Source: Haplosporangium gracile (taxonomy: Eukaryota; Mortierellomycota; Mortierellomycetes; Mortierellales; Mortierellaceae). From it: a stretch of DNA of 34,427 bases. The position numbers and the translations under genes are program-made. The stretch lies in assembly GCA_015499985.1 (NCBI GenBank), contig JAAAUF010000426.1, forward strand, positions 1-34,427, written 5' to 3'. Positions 1 to 11,056 of the stretch are shown piece by piece. The notes beneath the pieces were generated by a model, which worked only from the letters and a program-made list of their open reading frames with translations, was not told where the DNA came from and did not search any database. Numbering within the stretch: position 1 is the first letter of the stretch; each line of letters opens with the position of its first letter.

Positions 1-5
1 CCTAC

Positions 6-46
6 TTCAACACCTTCTCCTTATCCTTGCGCTTGTCCTTCTCCAT
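6..46 (-). CDS. possible first exon of a gene leaving the window (partial)
   Basis: On the minus strand an ATG at 46 opens a short lysine/aspartate-rich reading frame (MEKDKRKDKEKVL...) that meets a possible GT splice donor at 5-4, so the rest of the gene would lie to the left of the window. The sequence just upstream on that strand (50-580) is pyrimidine-rich with long T-runs, as in the leaders of other genes here. If unspliced, the frame ends at a TAG at once. No family is recognisable from about 14 residues. A slightly earlier ATG (near 90) gives only 12 codons. This is a weak call. Confidence 0.2.
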
Positions 47-589
47 CCCCTTGCTATCGACTTGATCCGATCTTGTCTCGAAATCCTGCCATGTTGTAAC
101 CGCTTGCAAAGGCAAAGAATACACGGGAATGCTTTTCCCTTCGAAAAAAAAAAAAAAAGAACGCCTTCTCTCACTCTTTCTTTCTCTCCTGATCTGTGTT
201 TTGCGATCTTTTAAAAGTGTGTCCCTTATTTGTCTGCTTTGTCTGACTGAATTGTCTTTACGGGCGTGGTGCAAAAGCACATTACATTGTCCACTGCGCT
301 CGTCGTGTGGAGGGAGGCAGAGGTTGGGACTGTACTCGTTGTTATTGATGCCTTGCAGACAAACACACTCGAAAAAAGAGGAAAGGAAGGAATTCAAGAA
401 AAGGATATCGGCGAATGGTAAGAAGAAGCACTTAAAAGAAAAAGAAAAAAATGCCGTGAAGGCACGATGCAGAGGAGAGAGAAAGAAAGTTCAAGAAAAC
501 AGAACAAAGAGACAGAGAGAGAGAGAGAGTGGAGAGAAAGGTGGTATGGGAATGCGGAAAGACGGAAAAAGAAAGAAAGAAAAGAGAGA
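47..589 (-). other. intergenic stretch, possible promoter/leader
   Basis: No convincing coding region on either strand. The plus strand is strongly purine-rich at about 380-590, with GA and AAAG runs, so the minus strand is CT-rich. An A15 run lies at about 145-160. This is what leaders upstream of start codons in this window look like, and it lies between the stop of the RA-PH gene and the possible start at 46. Confidence 0.35.
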
Positions 590-3500
590 CTAGCGTGTTC
601 TATTCCCCGGTCCGCTCATGCTGCTATTCAACATGCCCCAACCGGCCAGTTTTGCTTCCGCAATGCTCACCTGCTCTTCTGTCAGATTTCCTCTCACCAG
701 TCCATCCTGATTTCCTGATGATAGCAGCTCGGTCGCACGCTTCACTCCTTCGCGAATCACTTCAGGATTATTATGGTACATGAACATGCCCTAATGAACA
801 TTCGCCGAGAGTAAAAGGTAACAACAGCAGCCAAAATAAACAGGCGAACGTTAGATATATATGTAACAATAACATTCAACTAATAATTACAGTCTCCATG
901 GTCATCTATAAACCTTTCAGTCTAAGTGCTCAACATATCTCCAGGTTGTTCAGTAAATTGTATCTTACCTTGGCAGCACGAAGTCCAGCAAGCCATTCTC
1001 GGAGAGATTCTCCAGAGTCGGTGCAGATGTAATGGATATAGTCGTCCTCTGGTGTCTCGAAGAGATGGACCTTGTCCGACGACTTGAGCGCAAACCCAAA
1101 CTTGGTTGACGCCTTCTTCCGTGGAACTTGGACAGCGTAAACGTCAAAGTTCCGAAGCAAGCACAGCATGCTCTCTCCATTGAACTAATCAATTCAGGCA
1201 CACAAAATGTAAACGAGACAAAGTTTGAATGAATTAGCATAGCAGTTTTGTTAAAGAATGACGCTCCATCGTATGAATGCTTTTCACGAAAAGTACCTTG
1301 GCGTCCTTAGAGTGATAGACAGCTGTGTCGGTGATATGGAGGTATCTCTTCACCCACTTGCTCTTCTTCATCTCGATATGCACCCATCCATGAGGTCGCA
1401 CAAAGCTTTCCTGACCAGCAGGTCCAACTAAGCGAACCACCTCCTGGGCGGTGAGCTCATTGCGTGCTGGGAAAGGCTTGCAGATCATTTTGTTGTCCTT
1501 GTCAGCCTCCCAAGTCTTCATCACATCTAGGATCACCTCAAAGTCGCGCAGAGGACGCTCAATGAGGAATTCCTTGGAGTATTCGAAAATGGTCCATCGA
1601 TCGTGGTAGCGACCATCACCAGGTTGACCAAAGCATCCCCGTTCCTGCAACATGTGCAAGGCATCCAGGGCGGTCGAGTTGGGAGCTAGGTTGACAGACT
1701 TGAAGTCGATTTCCGTTTGAATGTAAATACGAGTGGCGACAAGGCGCTGAGTTGCTGCTTGGCTGGTTGCTCCTGCGGTGGCTCTTGTAGGTGACATGGG
1801 GGTCTGCTGGGTGTTCGATGACTGATTGGCGGCTAAAGGCGAGCCTGGGGGAGAAGATCCGTTGGTCGCGACAGCGGCTGCGAGGCGTTGTTGCTGTTGC
1901 TGGAGGTGCTGCATTTGTTGGGCTTGTTGGAGCTGGAGCTGGCGCTGTTGCATTTGCTGTTCACTCGAGCTAGGGGAATTGTCGTCCTTCATCATGGCCA
2001 AAGCCATACCTCTCATGCCTCCGCCAGACAAGGGCGATTGAGTTGTTGGGAAAGAGGGCTGGGGTGTAAGGAGGACTGCAGGCGAGATGGGGGTACTTCC
2101 CATACCCATTCCGCGGATCATGTTTTCGTGGTGCATAATGTTTTTGTTGGTGCTGACATTCAACGACAGGGAAGGAAGACCTGATGACGGGTCGTTGGCG
2201 TTGGCGGTCGAGTTGGCAAATGGTGGAGGGTTGCGAGTAAATTTGGAGGTTGATTTGCTTCTTTGGTGAAGAGAAGTTGCTAAGTCGCCATTTAGACCTG
2301 CTTGAGGGACTGGTGGCCATCCGTTGCTGTCAGCTTGGAAGTTTTGGTTGGAAGCTTTTCTTGGCAATGACTTTGACCGCTGACTTCCCAAAGCTCCTGT
2401 GCTACGGCTGGGAATCAAAGCAGGGTTATACTCGGGGTATGTCGACTCAGGTACAGGATGAGACTGAATGCAATATCGAGGAAAGCTAAGAATGTCAGTT
2501 ATATGAACTAAGAAATCCACACTGTGAACATCCGCACCATCGTCCGAAAATTCACCAACAGTCTGTTTTCTTACCGTCTCGTAGTTGGGCTTGGCATGGG
2601 AAGCATCCCTGGACTTGCTGCGTGACCTCACCCAGGCAAACATACCACCCTTGGACGAGCCCTCCTCTGCCTTTTGTCTCCTGCCGCGTTCGGGCTCATT
2701 TTGGGCCTCTACTGCTCCCGCTGGCTCTCGTGACCGACCACTCTCGCTGGGGTCAGCAAAACCAGCGTTGGATGGGTTGCGGTCGCGGTTGGGGCGTCTC
2801 TCTGAAGCATGACGACTAGGAAGACGGTCGCGCATGGGAGGTTCCTGTTGATGCTGACGGTACATGGCTGCGGGATCCACTGATTGTTGTTTGCGGAGAA
2901 TGGGGCGTCCATCGTGAACTTCACTGTCTCCCTGAGCAGAGGCCTGGCGCGTAGGAATGGAATGTGCTGGAAGCAGAGAGGGCGCCAACGTATGCACTGC
3001 CTGTAGTCCATTGTCCTCGTCTCTTTGACCCAGGCTGTTATTGGAGCTCTTCTTCTGAATATATCCAGCGCTATCGGGTGAATCGGCAACGCCACGCTGC
3101 AAAGCCTCTGCAGAGGCAACAATAGTCTGTTGTTGCTCTGGCTCTTCCTCCTTCTCTTGATATTGTTGCTGTTGGAGTTGGACAGGTTGAGGTTGCAAGG
3201 GCTGCTGCTGTTCAAGCTCGGGTTGAATTAGTGGTAGCTCCTTTTCTTGCTGAGGCTGTTGAGGCTGTGCAATGACAGATGGGAGGACAGGTGGTTCCTG
3301 AGGTGACAAGGGTGTTTCGCGATCTTCGGCGATCGACGGTGTGGCCATAAAGGGAAACTCATCGATCTTGTAATCAGTTTGGGTGATGGTGTTGGATCGG
3401 CTAAGTGATCTAGATGCTGATCGTGACCTGGGCGGAAACGCTGGACTCTGGGGTCCTTGCTGAAGATGATGATGCTGGTATTGGTGCTGCTGTTGCTGTT

Positions 3501-4978
3501 GTTGTGGTGGTGGTTGTTGCTGGTGCTGCTGGTCATAAGGAGAGCCCAGGGTGGACTGTTCAGAGATTGAAGGTGATCCGGGGACAGGTCTTGGTGACTT
3601 GGCATAGCTGCGACTATTGGAACGGGCAGGCACCCGAGGTGATGCCGACATCATCTGGCCATTCTGAGCCGAGATCGACAGAGAGGGAGAGGATGGATAG
3701 GGTCGAAGAAACTTGCGAGGGGGCACTGGACCGTCAAAGACGGCTGTCGAAGTCTCCTGAGGTGTCGATGATGAACATTCGAATCCACTGACTGCCCGCT
3801 CGCCATTATCGTCCACCAAATTCGTCTGAGAACGACCCGAGCCATGCGAAATTGACCTTGACCGTTGAGCAGATTTGGGTGGCAAAGGAACAGGAACAGC
3901 CCGTTTGCTCTCTCTGCGGACAAGCCTGTCAGGAGAAGGACCGACGGTTTCTACAGCACCGTTGATGCTGGGTACTGGATCTGCAGCGTCTGGTCGTGAA
4001 GCTATGGTCGATGTTTCCGGGATGGCGGCATCAATCCTCATCCTTGGCTGTTCATTCCTATCGTTTTCTGTGGTCCTGTCCTGAGTTGGGCGATGGCGGG
4101 CGTTCAAACGACTCTCGGGGTCTCGCAGACTGGCGCCGGCGGTGGCGGATCGTTTGGTGACGGGGGAGACAGGGGACAAGATGGCTGAGGGGTTAGGCGA
4201 ACCAGTCGGATCCAGAGCGGCGGTCTCCACTGTGAGGAAGGTATCGGCTCTGGTCTCTGTCTTGGCTCGAGTCAGTCTTGTGCGTCGGGGCTCCTGTTCA
4301 GCATCTCGCGAAGTCGTTGGACGAGAACCGAAGCGGTTTGCTTGCTAAAGACATGGCACAATATCGAGGGAAGGGAGACAAAGAAAGAAAGAGTGAGAAA
4401 AAGGAGTTAAGCAATAAGAAACGACCATAGAAAGAGTTGACCCGGCAGTCGACATTAATGGGGATGAGAAAGCCCAATTAATGTTGCTGCTGTGTATTGT
4501 TGGTTATTTGACTTTTTAGTGTTAACTCCACTTTGTCTAAAACATAATAAATATAATTCAATGGAACAGACATCCTTGATCCTGTTTTACCAAAGCGACA
4601 ATAAATGCTTTCCTTCTTTCCTTTGACACACGACGACAGACGCCATTGAAAACGAAAAGGGGGAAGAATAATATGTCTCTTTTCTTTTGGCCATGTCTAG
4701 GCCTTGAAGTTCGATTGAATCTTTTATATCCTCGAGTCCATACGTAAATGAGATCCCGCCCTGTCAGGTTTCCTTGTTCCTGTCTGTCTATGGGGGTGTG
4801 TCTGGCCGTCTGCCCATTTATTCATCCAGTTGCTGCTGCCCTTCATTTTCTATATTTAACATATGTCATAAAGACAAAAAATAAGAATATTTACTCTGTT
4901 GGCAAGGTCCGTCTTCATGGCGGCAAGTTCGCCCATCATCTGTTCAAAGTCCATGTCATTGTCTGCATTCTGGGCCAT
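590..4978 (-). CDS. Ras-association and PH domain protein, Q-rich
   Basis: Five exons are inferred: 4978-4895, 4344-2575, 2463-1297, 1184-969 and 790-590. All junctions are GT-AG and phase 0, giving 1145 residues. Residues 1-28 are an acidic exon (MAQNADNDMDFEQMMGELAA...) followed by a long 550-nt intron. Residues 29 to about 850 are low-complexity, rich in Ser/Pro/Arg with polyglutamine and histidine tracts. An RA (ubiquitin-fold Ras-binding) domain lies at about 858-950, and a PH domain starts near residue 984 (GWVHIEMKKSKWVKRYLHI) and ends with the helix REWLAGLRAA near 1079. RA followed directly by PH is the order seen in Grb7/10/14 and RIAM/lamellipodin proteins, so a role as a small-GTPase and phosphoinositide effector at the membrane, perhaps in polarity, is likely (family inference). 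Intron 2 is 111 nt and keeps the frame open if retained. The 5' exon is the least certain part. Confidence 0.88.
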
Positions 4979-5503
4979 GGTGTCGATGCTCTTTTTTTTT
5001 TCTTTATAGATGTAAGTTGAAGGAAGGGTATAGAAGATTGAGCCTGACAGTGAGAGAAGGAGACGTCGAGCGAGGACGGGAAGAGAATAAAAAAAAAAAA
5101 AAAAGTGAGCCAAAATCCGCCCTTCTCTCTTTCTTGTTCTTCTCTTTTGAATACAAGTGTGCAACACACAACGGTCCTCTCTTTGTGTATCTCATTCCCA
5201 TGTATCATACAGCCTCACTGGTACTCATACTCCTATTCAGTATCCTGCATCCATCCCCACTTTTTTTTCCGTGTCTTTTTTCATTCACTTATTCTGTCAT
5301 GTATCTCTTTCGATGAGGAGACATATATCGTCGTCTCTTTGTCTCGATTTGTCGTTTGCTCACTCTCTCAATGAATGAAAATAACCACTCGTTGCCGCCG
5401 TCTCCTCTCTTATTCAATTTTCTATCTTCAATCCTCCTCTTTTGATTCCTCTTTGTCTTCTTCCCAGAACTCTTTGCTCTTTGTCACACCTCAAATAAAA
5501 AAA

Positions 5504-5519
5504 ACGCTGGATCCAGCGT
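5504..5519. repeat. 16-bp perfect palindrome
   Basis: ACGCTGGATCCAGCGT equals its own reverse complement. It follows an A-run and sits about 525 bp upstream of the RA-PH start and 840 bp upstream of the MAT2B start. It could be a dimeric transcription-factor site or a chance hairpin. Confidence 0.6.
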
Positions 5520-6127
5520 AGAGAGGGCGTTCAGCCGCAGTGAGTGAGGCAGGGCATCGCTTCATTCCCTCTTGCACAGATTTCAATTGCTCTCAAGGGC
5601 AAAAGAAAAAAGAATCCAGGACACTTGTCCCGTCCGTCTGTCTATTCGTCTGTTCTCTTCATTTACCGTTTGCCTGTCGTCTGAACTGAACGAGCACAAA
5701 CAGACATACACACACGCTGAGCGCCCAATTGCATTTGCTTACTTGCCAACTTACCAACATGCTAACTTGCCAACCTGTAAAGAGAGAAAATTGACAAAAT
5801 GGAAAAAGAGAACCAGGAGCGTGTGAAGGAAGGAAAACGATGACAAGAACCGAGAATTGTGAAGAAAGAGGAGAAGGAGATGTTAAAGTGGAGTAAGAGT
5901 TTGACCCCAGTGGGAAGAATAAATTGCCTGCTGTTACTTCGGTCTCGATCCAACACATGCGCCTGTAAGGGATACACTCCCAGGGAAAGATAGTTGGCTG
6001 TCTCGCCCTGGAACTATTATTATTATTATTTTTAAACGCGAAGCTGACCAGTTGAGGGTGTCCAGTTGGCCCTTGAAATGTGATATCATTACTCGTCTTG
6101 TTCATCTCCCTGCCTTGCTAAGATAAC

Positions 6128-6175
6128 CGTGTGTCGTGTGTCGTGTGTTTGTATGTATGTGTATGTGTGGTTGGA
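6128..6175. repeat. GTGTCGTGTGT / GTATGTATGTGT simple repeat
   Basis: The tract starts with repeated GTGTGTCGT units and continues as GTATGTATGTGTATGTGTGG. It is a simple-sequence tract about 185-230 bp upstream of the MAT2B start codon. Confidence 0.6.
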
Positions 6176-6358
6176 TAATAGTGACTTTGATCAATTCACG
6201 CACAGGAATAAAATATCGTCGCGGTCATGTTTCTCCTCCTGCCTTCTTTTTTTTTTTTTTTTTTCTTTACATTTCACTTCTTTAAACTCATTCATTCATT
6301 TATTTTTCAATCCTTTCCTCTCCATTCACTCACACTCACCCTTCTCAACTAATCCACA

Positions 6359-8553
6359 ATGCGTGTTCTCGTCACCGGTGCATCGGGTCTCCTCGGTCGT
6401 GCAGTCGTTACCGAGTTCAAGAATGCGGGCCATGAAGGTATGCATACGAACAGCCGTGCATAGATAAACGACCAGCTTTTTTTTTTTGTTTTCATTCCAC
6501 GAGCTAACATACTGACCTTCATCATTTGCTGCTGCGATAGTTGTCGGTGTCGCGTTCTCTCGTGCCAAGGGCGACCTCAAGAAGGTGCACACATCGTTAT
6601 CAATCTGATTTTGAACAGGCTGATAAACCCGCGTTTCTTTTTTCCTTTGTGCTCAATCGATCCCTCTTCCACTCTCACACTCTCTTTCATCTATGATTGG
6701 GATCATGGATCGAAGGTAGCGGCAAAATTGGCTCACATCGTCTGTGTTCTCTCTCTTCTTTCAAACGCACTTGTGTCTGGACTCTTGTTAGTTGGATTTG
6801 GAGGACTCGAACGCCGTCCAGACGTTTGTCGATGCTGAAAACCCCGATGGTAATGAACATGAACAGGATGACAAACGCTAATTGCCTCCACTCTGTCTAT
6901 CCTCGATTGGCGCTAATTCTTGGGATGGATAGTGGCGCGCTCTCTTGCTTCGACTAATGCTCTCTCTCTTTATTCTCTTGTCAATGCCGTTAATGCTTCC
7001 TTTTGGGATCGATGCTCTGCTCTTTATCCTGTCCTGATAGTGATTGTGCACTGTGCCGCTGAGCGCCGTCCAGATGTTGTTGAAAAAGATCCCAACGGCG
7101 CCAAAAACGTAAGCTCCATGCTTCGTCCGTACTCTATATCATTCTTCTTCTTGAGACACGTAACCAATCCTTAGCTTCTTTCTCCTTGATGATAGTTGAA
7201 TGTTCAGGTGCCGGGGCAGTTAGCCGATCTCACAAACGACCGTGGGATTTTATTAATCTACATTTCGACCGATTACGTCTTTGACGGCACCAGCCCTCCC
7301 TATGATGTCCGCGATAAGGCCAACCCTTTAAACCTCTATGGTAGACAAGCGAATTTTTTTTTCAAGTGCAGACCTTTTGTCTTATTGTGGGGGAAGGGGG
7401 GTCCTTTCTGTTATCTTGGACACTAACCGTAAGAGTACCATCTTGTTCATTGTGATTCATACACATATTCACGTACTGAACAGGTCAGACAAAGTACGAC
7501 GGAGAGAAGGAGATCAAAAAGTTCAACCCTGCTGCGATCATCCTCAGAGTGCCTATCCTTTACGGAATCACAGAGTACAATGGCGAGTCAGCTGTCAACT
7601 CCTTGATTGACAGCGTCAAGGATGTAAGTTTGTAACTGCGTTTATTCCCTCTTTCTCCATCTATGCTGTCATCGTGCAAATCCATGGTTCTGTTTACTGA
7701 CATGATCCATGTGTTGTATCTTTTTTTCTTCTAGGGCAAGCCTGTCTCCATGGATCATTATGCAATCCGCTACCCTACCAACGGTATGTGCTCTTGATCG
7801 ACAAATATGAATCGTGAGTCTTTGATCAACTTCAGGGACAGCGTCCGCCAAGTCTCACTCTCGTCTTCCTCTCTTTCCTTATCAATAGTCGCTGATGTCG
7901 CTCGCGTTGTCAAGGATCTGTCGAGTAAGTCGCCCTTCGTTAGATGTCTCTATAACATCAATGCGACCGTCTCGATATGAAAAGCTCAACCTAATCACGA
8001 CACGTTCACCCACCAATCTTGTTGATAGTTAAGGTCCGTCAGGAAAAGGTCTTTATCTCGGGAATCCTTCACTTCTCTGGCGAAGAAAAGTACACCAAAT
8101 ATGAAATCTGCCGTAAGTTTTGCTTTTCACGCTTCCCTTTGTATTTCTCCTTGCATGTTTACCCGGGTTGTTTTTTCTTATACAAGAAATGTTGACTTAC
8201 TAAATGTGTGCAATACAATACAATGCAATACAATGCAATACAATAGAGGTAATTGCCAAAGTCTTGGGCACTTCCATCGACCATTTGTCCCCCAACTCTG
8301 CCGCTCCGAAGGACGGAAGTAAGTTTTCACAGCTGTTTACCTGCTTGCCTACGCCTGTCTTATGATTTGTGTTGACACCTTTATTTGGCTAACAATGCTT
8401 ATCGCCCATATTTGTTGTTTTTATTTGAAAATGATAGCTACGAGACCTTACAACTGCCACTTGTCGAACAGGTGCCTTGCTGGCGTGGGTATCAACACTC
8501 ACTGCGTCAAGTTCTTGGACTGGATGCAGGGATGGCTCAACAAGAGCCAGTAA
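6359..8553 (+). CDS. MAT2B: methionine adenosyltransferase regulatory beta subunit (MAT2B type)
   Basis: Eleven exons are inferred: 6359-6437, 6541-6584, 6792-6849, 7041-7108, 7196-7340, 7484-7623, 7735-7783, 7889-7924, 8029-8112, 8247-8318 and 8438-8553. They join in frame to 296 residues. The protein is an extended short-chain dehydrogenase fold related to dTDP-4-dehydrorhamnose reductase: an NADP-binding GASGLLG at 7-13, VHCAAERRPDVVE at about 63-75, YISTDYVFDG at 105-114, the Y131-x3-K135 motif in NLYGQTK, then RVPILYG. The same landmarks occur in vertebrate MAT2B, which binds the catalytic MAT subunit and tunes S-adenosylmethionine synthesis in the cytosol. The final exon ends the protein with FLDWMQGWLNKSQ. 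Exons are small (36 nt minimum), and most acceptors read '..gatag' or '..aatag'. The donor after exon 2 (GTGCAC) is weak, so that junction is the least sure. A bacterial-type RmlD role is less likely because the MAT2B-specific ERRPDVVE and DYVFDG context is kept. Confidence 0.92.
8210..8246 (+). repeat. pentanucleotide tandem repeat at a splice acceptor
   Basis: Seven near-identical CAATA/CAATG units run to the end of MAT2B intron 9. The last unit supplies the acceptor itself (ACAATAG). Change in repeat number would alter the branch-to-acceptor distance without changing the AG. Confidence 0.8.
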
Positions 8554-8886
8554 AATTAGTTACTGTTGTTACGGGAATTATAACATTCCTTACTGTCGTC
8601 TGTGAAATACATACCTTTGACTTATTAAAGCTGAATTGACCATTGGGGCGGGATAGTCTATAGAACGCGAAAAGAAGAATATCGGACAAATTAGCCCGAA
8701 ACGGGTGTGTGTGTGTGTTTTTAGATGAGAGCCTGGTTGGGCGGAGAGGTTGACTTTATGGCCTGGAGTACCGTGGTCCAAAAATAATGGAGAGGGCTGA
8801 GGACGAGAGAGCTGATAAAAAACGTGTTTTATTTATATACATATTTTGCGAAAAATAACTTGAGGTTGACAGGGGGTTATATCGAC
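8554..8886. other. convergent intergenic region
   Basis: This lies between the stop codons of the MAT2B gene (plus) and the peptidase gene (minus). It holds no gene. A (GT)7 tract lies at 8705-8718. Both 3' untranslated regions must fit here. Confidence 0.6.
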
Positions 8887-11056
8887 CTAGAACTCGATGT
8901 CACTTTCGGCGGCGATGTAGGTCCAGATGGCCATGACGGCAGCCGACTGCTTCGCTTGGTCAGGGGTAAATGCGCTCATGGTATCAGCCTCCGTGTGATG
9001 ATAATAGAAGTACCCGCTGTCGACTGGGCGTCGAGGTGCCTCTTCAGGATGATGATGGTGGCGGTGGCGGCGTTGGAAATGATTGCGATTATGCTTTCCG
9101 TGGTGCTGTTTGTGTTCCTGAGAGTCGTCGTCTTCCTGGTCGAGAGGTGGCTTTGTCAATGCATATGACGAAGTGGAGTAGGGCAAGGGGAAGGGGTCGG
9201 CGGGTATGAAATGGGCACAGGCAACACCTCTCTCGCACAAAGGCTCGATATCGGCTCCACCTCCGTTCGGTAGAACATGACGTCCAGCTCCTGGGTATCC
9301 CAAATCCTTGCGTGATCCCAAGAAGTACTCTCCCGCCGCTGCAAGGTAGTCCGTGGGCGTGATGCTCTTGGGGTCTCTCAACAGATTCGTCTGGGTCTGA
9401 CTGGGTGTGAACCCAATGCCGTACGGATCAAAAACACCGGTGTCAGACTCGAAGGCAAAAACGTGGCGGTTCTCGCTGGACTCGGGGTGGTTCTTGGCAT
9501 AGACAACGCCTCCGACCGAGGTATTCTCTTCAGAGGTCCAGAAGACGACTCTGACTGTCCTTCGAGGAGGTCGATTCAGTTGACTCAGTTGACGAATGGT
9601 CTCCCAGGCAATAAAGCACCCAATACCATCATCCACAGCGCCACTACCGACATCCCAACTGTCGATATGTCCTCCAAGAACTACCACCTCCTCGGGTTTC
9701 TCCCTACCCTTCAATTCCACGATGATATTTCTCGAAACTCTGGCATCCAGATCGGTCGTCGCTCCCATCACCAACTTGACCTTGGGCCAGTCTGGGTACT
9801 GTTCTGGGTCCAACTGATGGCGCTTCAGAGACCGCTCCAATAGGTCAGCATCCTCAGCCGAGATGGAGGCTGTAGGAATATTAGCAGCAATGGAGCCTCC
9901 AGTATGAGGCGTCTGCAGCGAAAAGGGTCCCAGAGCTCGTACAAGAGCAGCAACGGCTCCATGTTTCTCTGCCCAGACGGCGCCCTCGAGTCGGTACATG
10001 AAGCTAGTATCATACGAATCAAATCGTCGGTTCCAAACCACGACTTTTCCTTTGACTTCGTCTGCTTCGCCCAGTTGGTCCAACTCTTCTTTAGACTTGA
10101 CCACCAACACCTCTGCAGTCAGTCCATTAACAGGGTCAGGTGTGGCGACACTATATCCGAGTCCGAGAATATGCAGCTTGACGGGTCCTCTGGTTGGGGA
10201 GAGGAAATGAAGGGACTCTTGGTTTCGTTGCCAATAGTCGACCACCACATCTTCGGTCGTCACGGACAGGTTGTCGGCCTTGACCTTTCCCACGATCCAG
10301 TCGATGGACTTTTTTGTTTGTGTGCATGATTGCAAAAATAAAAGACAAGTAGGGATCCTTGAGGTTAGCGCGCAAATTTTTTTTCGATGCTTTTTGTGAC
10401 ACGGGAACATGTCCATCTTTGGATCTGTTTCTTTGTTTTTAATGAGTTGAATACCTTTTCCAAAGCATCAGAACCGACAATGCGAGAACCAAATGTATCT
10501 GTCATCTCTGCCAAACGATCCCACACGATACTATGTTTGTTTGAAGAAAAGGGAGGACAACGCAGCATGTCAACAAAAGTAGTTTTCTTGGCAACAAACA
10601 TTTACTCTTCGCCATTCACCAGAAAAATCTTCACTGGTGCTAATCGACTATCCGCTCAACTTACTTAGATTCAAGGGTTCCCTCAACGATCTGTTCAACG
10701 GCCGCATCCATATGCTTCTCAAAACCATACTTTTTCGCAAGATGGCGGTTGTAATGAACATCATGATGGCCCTTATTGCGGTGGTGAGCCTTTTGAGCAG
10801 CATGGTGACTGGAAGGCCTCCGTTCATTGAGGATATTATCATTGTCGTTCGAATCATCGTCCAAGGGCATCCAGAAGAGGGTGTAGAAGGCGACGGCGAC
10901 CAGACAGAGCTTAAAGAAGCCGATACGCAGTCGTCTTCTGTGAAGGGTTACGTCAATGGCTGTTGCATCCTTTGAGGAGGAGTTAGTGTTGGTGTTGGGT
11001 GCTGCTGCCGGGTTGGCGGCCGTTGGTAAAAGGGAGTAGTGTTGTTTTTCGCTCAT
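8887..11056 (-). CDS. membrane-anchored M28 metallopeptidase, carboxypeptidase Q type
   Basis: Three exons (11056-10665, 10530-10455, 10308-8887) join to 629 residues. The N-terminus is a hydrophilic tail of about 42 residues, then one hydrophobic segment (about 43-63, FFKLCLVAVAFYTLFWM) with Arg residues before it, suggesting a type II membrane protein of the secretory or vacuolar system. The ectodomain follows the carboxypeptidase Q/plasma glutamate carboxypeptidase plan: RLAEMTDTFGSRIVGSDALEK at about 136-156, a PA-like insert, then the two-zinc site with His370 and Asp372 (GGHIDSWDVG), Asp382, Glu416/Glu417 (WTSEEN), Asp445 (ESDTG) and His593/594 (YYHHTEADTM). Family members hydrolyse short peptides. 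An Asp/His-rich insertion (about 548-580) just before the last zinc ligand is unusual. The MSEKQHYSLL start is preferred over an in-frame codon 18 triplets upstream because it follows the leader-like sequence and leaves a short cytosolic tail. Confidence 0.92.

Larger units (their letters stand above)
4979..6358. promoter_or_regulatory. divergent intergenic region between RA-PH gene and MAT2B gene
   Basis: About 1.4 kb separates two divergently transcribed starts. It contains no convincing gene; frames here are short and carried by T-rich or A-rich tracts. Visible features are A- and T-runs (5089-5104, 6248-6264), a 16-bp perfect palindrome at 5504-5519, repeated CTTGCCAAC-like words at about 5741-5776, an ATT repeat near 6017-6030 and a TGTGTCG/TGTATG-rich tract at 6128-6175. 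It presumably holds both promoters; the last 120 bases before the MAT2B start are pyrimidine-rich. Confidence 0.5.

Noticed and set aside
2..397. Minus-strand frame of 131 codons at the left edge.
   Set aside because: It crosses a long T-run (poly-Phe) and CT-rich DNA and has no domain-like composition; more likely leader sequence of a gene starting near 46.
1791..2184. Plus-strand frames opposite the RA-PH gene (for example 1826-2041).
   Set aside because: They are antisense shadows of the Gln-rich coding repeats, giving Cys/Leu-rich nonsense peptides.
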